Below are positions 5,531 through 9,782 of a stretch of 9,782 nucleotides of DNA, in pieces. Position 1 is the stretch's first letter; each line of letters opens with the position of its first letter. The position numbers and the translations under genes are program-made. The DNA comes from Phycisphaeraceae bacterium (GTDB lineage Bacteria > Planctomycetota > Phycisphaerae > Phycisphaerales > UBA1924): assembly GCA_009827205.1 (NCBI GenBank), contig WUAK01000092.1, positions 1 to 9,782 of the forward strand, in the 5' to 3' direction. The notes under the pieces were generated by a model. It saw nothing but the letters and a program-made list of their open reading frames with translations. It had not been told where the DNA came from and ran no database searches.

Positions 5531-6979
5531 TCAGAGCGGCGGGTGCTCGTCAAGCGGTTTCGCGCGAGCGGCGGCAACCTCCGCCTCAGACATCAGCTCG
5601 TTCTCGCTCGAGCCCACGATCGACGCGACCATGCAGTCTCCGGTGACGTTGCACGAGGTCCGGCACATATCCAGGAGCCTGTCCACACCCAGGATCACCG
5701 CGATGCCCTCGACCGGGATCTTCACGGATTCGAGCACGATGACGAGCATGACGATGCCCACGCCCGGAACCGCTGCGGTGCCGATCGACGCGAGTGTCGC
5801 GGTGAGCACGATCGTCAGCTGCTGCGCAAGCGTGAGATCCATGTTGAACATCTGCGCGATGAAGACCGCGGCGACACCCTGGTAGAGCGCCGTGCCGTCC
5901 ATGTTGATCGTCGCGCCGACTGGGATCACGAAACTCGTGACGTCTTCGGAGACACCGAGCCGCTTCTCGACACACTCCATGGTGACGGGCATCGTCGCCC
6001 CAGAGCTTGCAGAACTGAACGCGAGCAGCTGAGCGGGGCTGATCGCCTTGAAAAACCGCCTGTACCCGATCGGTGTCATCACGCGGACGACCATGGGGTA
6101 GACCAGGAACATCATGACCGCCAGCCCGCCGACGACGGTGAGGCAGTACACCACGAGTGAGCCGAGCACTTCCAGCCCAAGGTCGGCGACGACCTTGACG
6201 ATCAGCGCAAAGACCGCGATCGGCGCGAAGATCAGGATCACCTCGACGATCTTGATGACGACGTTGGTCATGCCCTGGAACCACTGCACCAACGGGTCCG
6301 ACTCTTTCGTCGGCATGAGTGTCAGCGCCATCCCGACCAGCAAGCCGACAACAACGACCTGCAGCGTCTTGCCCTCTGACATCGACTTGAATGGGTTGCT
6401 CGGGAAGATGTCGAGCGCGATGTCCCATGTTGAACGCGCGCGCTGTTCGTTGGCACCCGTGACTTTCTCGGTCGCAGACGCTTCGTACTGAGCCTCGAGC
6501 GCATCTCGCGTCTCGACGGGCACGTACTTACCCGGCTTGACGACGTTCGCCGCCAGCAGCCCGATGCTGATGGCAACCGCGGTCGTGATGAGATAGGTCA
6601 CGATTGTTTTGCCGCCGATGCGTCCGAGCTTCGCGGTGTCGTTCAGGCTCGCCACACCCGCGGCGAGGCTAAACAAGACGATCGGCACGGCGATGAACTT
6701 GAGCCCCTGCATAAAGAGGTCGCCCACGAATTCGTTGGCGTTGCGCACAAACCGGGCGGAGCGTGCAGTGAAGTCTGCGTACTCGTTGGTCCCGCCGGGG
6801 CTCGTCGATTGCTCGGCGGCGACCCCGCCCCCGAGGAACACCTTCGGGTCGTGCACGCCCAGTGTGTCCCACGTCGTCGAGGTCCAGAGCGTGTTGATCA
6901 GCAGCCCGGCGACCACGCCCAGGACGAGCCCGGCCAAGATCCGCCAGTGGAGCGCTACACGACTCTTGAACATCGACAT
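5531..6979 (-). CDS. Dicarboxylate/amino acid:cation symporter (DAACS family)
   Basis: The product has 482 residues, beginning MSMFKSRVALHWRILAGLVLG at the ATG at 6979-6977. AAGGGG (6994-6989) is a suitable ribosome site; a frame open further upstream lies antisense to the ABC gene and lacks family sequence. All the family's core elements are present. The serine-rich hairpin 1 reads AFSSASSGATMPVT, at about residues 317-331. The TM7 motif NMDGT is at about 359-363, and hairpin 2 is TLASIGTAAVPGVG. TM8 reads DRLLDMCRTSCNVTGD at about 433-448, keeping both sodium/substrate Asp residues, the Arg that binds acidic side chains, and the Asn. This predicts Na+-coupled (or H+-coupled) uptake of aspartate, glutamate or C4-dicarboxylates across the inner membrane. 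A longer-than-usual periplasmic segment with Gly/Ser/Thr lies between TM1 and TM2 (about residues 30-75). Its stop is 12 bases from the converging ferritin stop, with no hairpin between. It diverges from the ABC exporter gene with a 69-base gap. Confidence 0.93.
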   Translation of the reverse strand: MSMFKSRVALHWRILAGLVLGVVAGLLINTLWTSTTWDTLGVHDPKVFLGGGVAAEQSTSPGGTNEYADFTARSARFVRNANEFVGDLFMQGLKFIAVPIVLFSLAAGVASLNDTAKLGRIGGKTIVTYLITTAVAISIGLLAANVVKPGKYVPVETRDALEAQYEASATEKVTGANEQRARSTWDIALDIFPSNPFKSMSEGKTLQVVVVGLLVGMALTLMPTKESDPLVQWFQGMTNVVIKIVEVILIFAPIAVFALIVKVVADLGLEVLGSLVVYCLTVVGGLAVMMFLVYPMVVRVMTPIGYRRFFKAISPAQLLAFSSASSGATMPVTMECVEKRLGVSEDVTSFVIPVGATINMDGTALYQGVAAVFIAQMFNMDLTLAQQLTIVLTATLASIGTAAVPGVGIVMLVIVLESVKIPVEGIAVILGVDRLLDMCRTSCNVTGDCMVASIVGSSENELMSEAEVAAARAKPLDEHPPL

Positions 6980-7048
6980 ACATTCATCCCCTTCAACCGA
7001 CGACGGGCTCCAGAACAAGCCCCAGAGGCGAGAGCCTAGCATCCGCCC

Positions 7049-9073
7049 GTGACGAGCGAAAGCCAACCAGCCAAGGCCAGCAGCAAGCGGTTCGTGTCGT
7101 ACAAGCAGAGGCGCGCCGAGAAATCCCGGCAGGGCGACGACGCGGCGATCGAGAACACTCTGCCAGGAAGCAAGACAAAGCGGCAGCGCACGCGCTCTAT
7201 CCGCGAGGTGCTCGCCGAGTTCTGGAAGCTCAGCAGGGGGCACCACACCAAGCTCGGCGCGGCACTGGTCACACTCAGCATCTCAACCATCATCGGGATG
7301 GTCCTGCCCGTCTCAACCAAGCTCGTGATGGACTACGTCTGGGCGGATGAGCCCGGACCAGAGGCGCTGGCGGCGAAACTCGAGGGCATCATCGACATCC
7401 CGCGCAGCGCCGACGGCACACCCGACCGGATTGCGATGCTCTGGCTCATCGGCGTCGCGATGATCACGCTCACCGCGCTGTCGGTCATTATCGCGATGTG
7501 GGGTCGCTGGCAGGCGACGCGCATCACAAAACGCTTGCAGGTCTCGTTCCGCAGAACGCTCTTCGACCACGCGGTACGACTGCCCCTCGAACGTGTTCAG
7601 GCGATCAAGTCGGGCGGCGTCGCCTCGATCCTGCGTGAAGACGCCGGCGGCGTGGGCGAACTCGTCTTCAGCCTTGTCTACAACCCGTGGCGCGCGATCA
7701 CCCAGATCGCAGTCACGCTCGGCATCCTCGCGCTCGTGGACTGGACGCTGCTCGTCGGGTCACTCCTGATGATCCCAGCGATCTGGCTCACGCACCGCAC
7801 GTGGATCGGACGCATCAGACCAATCTACCGCGACATCCGCGTCAGCAGAACAGTGATTGACAGCCACTCGACTGAAGTCTTCGGCGGGATGCGCATCGTG
7901 CGTGGTTTCAGCAGATGGCGCGGCGAGGGCCAGCGCTTCATCGGGTCCAACCACTTCATGGTCAGACAAGAGATCCTCGCGTGGTGGTGGTCGCGCAGCA
8001 TCGAGATCGCCTGGGCACTTATGATCCCAGTCGCGTCAACGGGTGTGCTTGTCTACGGCGGGTCACGCGTCATCACGGGCGAACTCACGCCTGGTGATGT
8101 CATCATGTTCGTGACGTACGTCGTGATGCTGCTGGGCCCGCTCGAAGCGCTCGCGTCGAGCGCGACGACCGTGCAGAACAACCTGTCAGCGCTGGACAAG
8201 ACGCTCGACCTGCTCGCCGAGCCTCTCGAATTCGGCGGCAAACGCGACGGCGTCGAGATCACACGGGCCGAGGCGCGGGGCCAGATCGAGATCGACAAGA
8301 TCTGCTTCGCGTACCCAAAGGCAAAGGCCGAGACGCCTGATCAGGAATCGGACGAAGAGCCTGTCAACGTCATATGTGATCTCTCGCTCAAGATCGAACC
8401 GGGCGAGACTCTTGCGCTCGTCGGGCCCTCTGGCGCTGGAAAGACAACGCTCTGTAACTTGATCGCACGGTTCTACGACCCGACGCGGGGTGTTATCCGA
8501 TTCGACGGGCACGACCTGACGCAGGTCGATGTGGACAGCTACCGAAGGCTGCTTGGCATCGTTGAGCAGGACGTGTTCTTGTTCGACGGGACGATCGCCG
8601 AGAACATCGCGTACGCCAGACGCGACGCGAGCGAATCGGAAATCATGGAAGCCGCGAGATTCGCAAACGCTCACGAGTTTATCTCGGAGATGGAGAAGGG
8701 ATACCGCACACTCATCGGCGAGCGCGGCGTGCGCCTGTCGGGCGGTCAGAAGCAGCGCCTCGCGATCGCCCGAGCGATCCTCGCTGACCCGGTGCTGCTG
8801 ATCCTTGATGAGGCGACGAGCAACCTCGACTCGCGCTCAGAGCGCCTGATCCAGCGCTCGCTCGCGGAGTTGATGAAGAACCGCACGAGCATCGTGATCG
8901 CGCACAGACTCTCGACGATCCGCCACGCCGACAAAATCGTTGTGCTCGAAAAGGGCCGGCTCATCGAAGTAGGCACGCACGAAGAACTGCTCGAAGACGA
9001 CGGGCTCTACGCGGCGTATCTCAAGATGCAGCTCGACCCCGACGCCGCACACACGGTTGATCTGCTCGAGTAG
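7049..9073 (+). CDS. MsbA-like ABC exporter, fused membrane and ATPase domains
   Basis: The product has 674 residues. The start is GTG at 7049: an in-frame TAG at 7037 rules out a longer form and the next in-frame Met falls inside the first membrane helix. A basic cytoplasmic tail (about 60 residues, with KTKRQRTR) precedes six expected membrane helices. These lie near residues 68-92, 127-150, 208-230, 232-250, 316-336 and 345-366, in the usual type IV exporter order. The nucleotide-binding domain spans about 405-650: Walker A GPSGAGKTT (about 458), Q-loop VEQDVFLFDG (about 505), signature LSGGQKQR (about 563), Walker B VLLILDEATS (about 581) and H-loop IVIAHRLST (about 619). A charged insert (KAKAETPDQESDEEP) interrupts the first strands of this domain. 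Such half-transporters act as homodimers exporting lipids, drugs or peptides; lipid A flipping is one option, and the substrate cannot be read from sequence. It ends at a hairpin terminator. Confidence 0.93.
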   Translation: MTSESQPAKASSKRFVSYKQRRAEKSRQGDDAAIENTLPGSKTKRQRTRSIREVLAEFWKLSRGHHTKLGAALVTLSISTIIGMVLPVSTKLVMDYVWADEPGPEALAAKLEGIIDIPRSADGTPDRIAMLWLIGVAMITLTALSVIIAMWGRWQATRITKRLQVSFRRTLFDHAVRLPLERVQAIKSGGVASILREDAGGVGELVFSLVYNPWRAITQIAVTLGILALVDWTLLVGSLLMIPAIWLTHRTWIGRIRPIYRDIRVSRTVIDSHSTEVFGGMRIVRGFSRWRGEGQRFIGSNHFMVRQEILAWWWSRSIEIAWALMIPVASTGVLVYGGSRVITGELTPGDVIMFVTYVVMLLGPLEALASSATTVQNNLSALDKTLDLLAEPLEFGGKRDGVEITRAEARGQIEIDKICFAYPKAKAETPDQESDEEPVNVICDLSLKIEPGETLALVGPSGAGKTTLCNLIARFYDPTRGVIRFDGHDLTQVDVDSYRRLLGIVEQDVFLFDGTIAENIAYARRDASESEIMEAARFANAHEFISEMEKGYRTLIGERGVRLSGGQKQRLAIARAILADPVLLILDEATSNLDSRSERLIQRSLAELMKNRTSIVIAHRLSTIRHADKIVVLEKGRLIEVGTHEELLEDDGLYAAYLKMQLDPDAAHTVDLLE

Positions 9074-9099
9074 ATCTCGAACTCGGGAAGGCCATCAGA

Positions 9100-9131
9100 A
9101 AAGCCCCTCGGCAGACGCGAGGGGCTTTGTC
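9100..9131 (+). terminator. Rho-independent terminator of the ABC exporter gene
   Basis: AAAGCCCCTCG (9100-9110) pairs perfectly with CGAGGGGCTTT (9118-9128) around a seven-base loop; TGTCTT follows. It stands 27 bases after the TAG stop. The A-rich left flank (AGAAAAG) would give a T tail on the minus strand too, so it may also stop transcripts coming from tRNA-Gln. Confidence 0.9.
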
Positions 9132-9157
9132 TTGGTCATCCAATTGCGGTCGTCAAA

Positions 9158-9229
9158 TAGGGCAACAGGGACTTGAACCCCGACTAACAGAATCAGAATC
9201 TGTCGTGCTACCGATTACACCATTGCCCC
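9158..9229 (-). tRNA. tRNA-Gln (anticodon CTG)
   Basis: The minus strand gives a 72-nt cloverleaf: acceptor GGGGCAA with TTGCCCT, discriminator A, D arm TGGTGTAATCGGTAGCA, and anticodon stem ACAGA/TCTGT closing TTCTGAT. The T arm is CGGGGTTCAAGTCCCTG. The anticodon CTG (9196-9194) reads CAG, glutamine. The first acceptor pair is G1-U72, a wobble in place of the U1-A72 common in bacterial tRNA-Gln. CCA is not encoded. It lies 58 bases downstream of the STAS gene on the same strand. A weak promoter, TTGCCC with AACAAT (9245-9240), is possible just upstream. Confidence 0.95.
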
Positions 9230-9253
9230 GGCAGACCAGATTGTTCGCACGCC

Positions 9254-9272
9254 GGGGGGGCCGGGCAAGGGG
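9254..9272 (+). other. Possible G-quadruplex-forming run
   Basis: On the plus strand seven G (9254-9260) are followed by CC, GGG, CAA and GGGG. Taking the seven-G run as two tracts meets the usual G3+ N1-7 four-tract pattern. It lies in the 58-base gap between the STAS gene and tRNA-Gln, on the template strand for both. Folding is not shown by sequence alone. Confidence 0.45.
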
Positions 9273-9287
9273 CCGATTCTTGGGCTC

Positions 9288-9761
9288 TTACGCCGCCCGG
9301 TTGGCGATGCTCACGGCTTTCATGACATCGCGGCATACAGGCAGCATCCGATCGAGTTGTGTGATCTTGAACATCTGCTCGAGCGTCGCCGCGGCGTTCA
9401 CGATGATGAGCCGACCCTCGATGATCTGGAGTCGGTTGTTCAGGAACACAAGCATGCCGAGCGATGTCGAGTCCATGAACTCGATGTTCTCGAGATCGAC
9501 GATGACGTTCTGGACGAGGCCGTCTTCGTCGACTTCTGCGAGGATGGTCTCGACGAGGTCCGCGGCGTCCTGCCCGGCGAGCCTGGGCTGGAGGACGGTA
9601 GTGACAAGCACGCCGTCAACGACATCGAAGTTGGCCATTTCGGGTCTGATTCGGGGCGGGACCGGCATGCTCGGGTGCCGGGCGTCTGCGCCCGGAGCCG
9701 TGGTCGGCCGCTGTTGGTCGTGGCTCTGCCCCCGCCACTTGCCCATCAGCTTGTCGAACAT
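9288..9761 (-). CDS. STAS-domain protein, anti-sigma-factor-antagonist-like
   Basis: The product has 157 residues, starting at the ATG at 9761-9759 with GAGGT (9773-9769) seven bases upstream. The first 40 residues are polar and proline-rich (TTAPGADARHP, MPVPPRIRP), probably a flexible tail. Residues 42-157 form one STAS domain: strands DGVLVTTVL and NVIVDLENIEF, then the phospho-loop D97-S-T-S-L-G102, the helix MLVFLNNRLQ, and a final helix from about residue 125. Family members such as SpoIIAA and RsbV bind an anti-sigma kinase and are switched by phosphorylation of a Ser or Thr in the DSSGLG loop. Here the equivalent residue appears to be Thr99, followed by Ser instead of Gly. No kinase, phosphatase or sigma gene is in the window, so the partner is unknown. 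A downstream role in stress or polarity control is inference. If M42 (9638) were used, only the domain would be made, but the ribosome site favours the longer form. Confidence 0.88.
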   Translation of the reverse strand: MFDKLMGKWRGQSHDQQRPTTAPGADARHPSMPVPPRIRPEMANFDVVDGVLVTTVLQPRLAGQDAADLVETILAEVDEDGLVQNVIVDLENIEFMDSTSLGMLVFLNNRLQIIEGRLIIVNAAATLEQMFKITQLDRMLPVCRDVMKAVSIANRAA

Positions 9762-9782
9762 GTGTGGTACCTCGCGTGGATC

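Noticed and set aside
6980..7246. N-terminal extension of the symporter by 89 codons
   Set aside because: The added part overlaps the ABC exporter gene antisense and does not resemble the family; the ATG at 6979 has a good ribosome site and gives the standard N-terminus.

Overview
The window looks like a chromosomal piece of a moderately GC-rich Gram-negative bacterium, most likely a planctomycete of the Phycisphaerae type. The grounds are an exported protein with a PEP-CTERM-like tail (VPAPS, a glycine/alanine-rich membrane stretch, RRRR), a secreted beta-helix protein with one dockerin-like calcium loop, and an STAS protein. This is inference from protein style; there is no rRNA or phylogenetic marker in view. 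I see no mobile element, integrase, CRISPR array or phage gene.

Layout. Bases 1-443 (minus) are the N-terminal 147 codons of a DUF502-type two-helix membrane protein, which runs off the left edge. Upstream on the same strand is tRNA-Ile(GAT), 516-588, with a recognisable promoter at 599-626. Next come two exported-protein genes facing each other: a PEP-CTERM beta-propeller-like protein (858-2018, plus) and a right-handed beta-helix protein (2108-3820, minus). They share a strong bidirectional hairpin terminator (2045-2074). A gene-free stretch of about 500 bases (3821-4318) follows. It is unusually rich in short perfect hairpins and ends in a palindromic operator-like element.

The centre is a small iron module. 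A divergent heme oxygenase-like gene (4319-4954, plus) has its own terminator and is followed by a ferritin-like diiron protein gene (5078-5518, plus). Each has a palindrome of Fur/PerR type (7-1-7 geometry) upstream; the ferritin one is a near-ideal TTAGAAT-A-ATTCTAA. The simplest reading is heme breakdown to release iron plus iron storage or detoxification, both under a Fur-family regulator.

To the right, a DAACS-family sodium:dicarboxylate/glutamate symporter (5531-6979, minus) converges on the ferritin gene with only 12 bases between stop codons. It diverges from a 674-residue MsbA-like ABC exporter (7049-9073, plus; GTG start) that ends in a hairpin terminator (9100-9128). The window closes with tRNA-Gln(CTG), 9158-9229 (minus), a short G-run cluster that could form a G-quadruplex (9254-9272), and an STAS-domain anti-sigma-factor-antagonist-like gene (9288-9761, minus).

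Most genes are single units with their own signals. The strongest leads for something new are the paired palindromes of the iron module, the non-canonical distal helix of the heme oxygenase-like protein, and the hairpin-rich spacer beside it.
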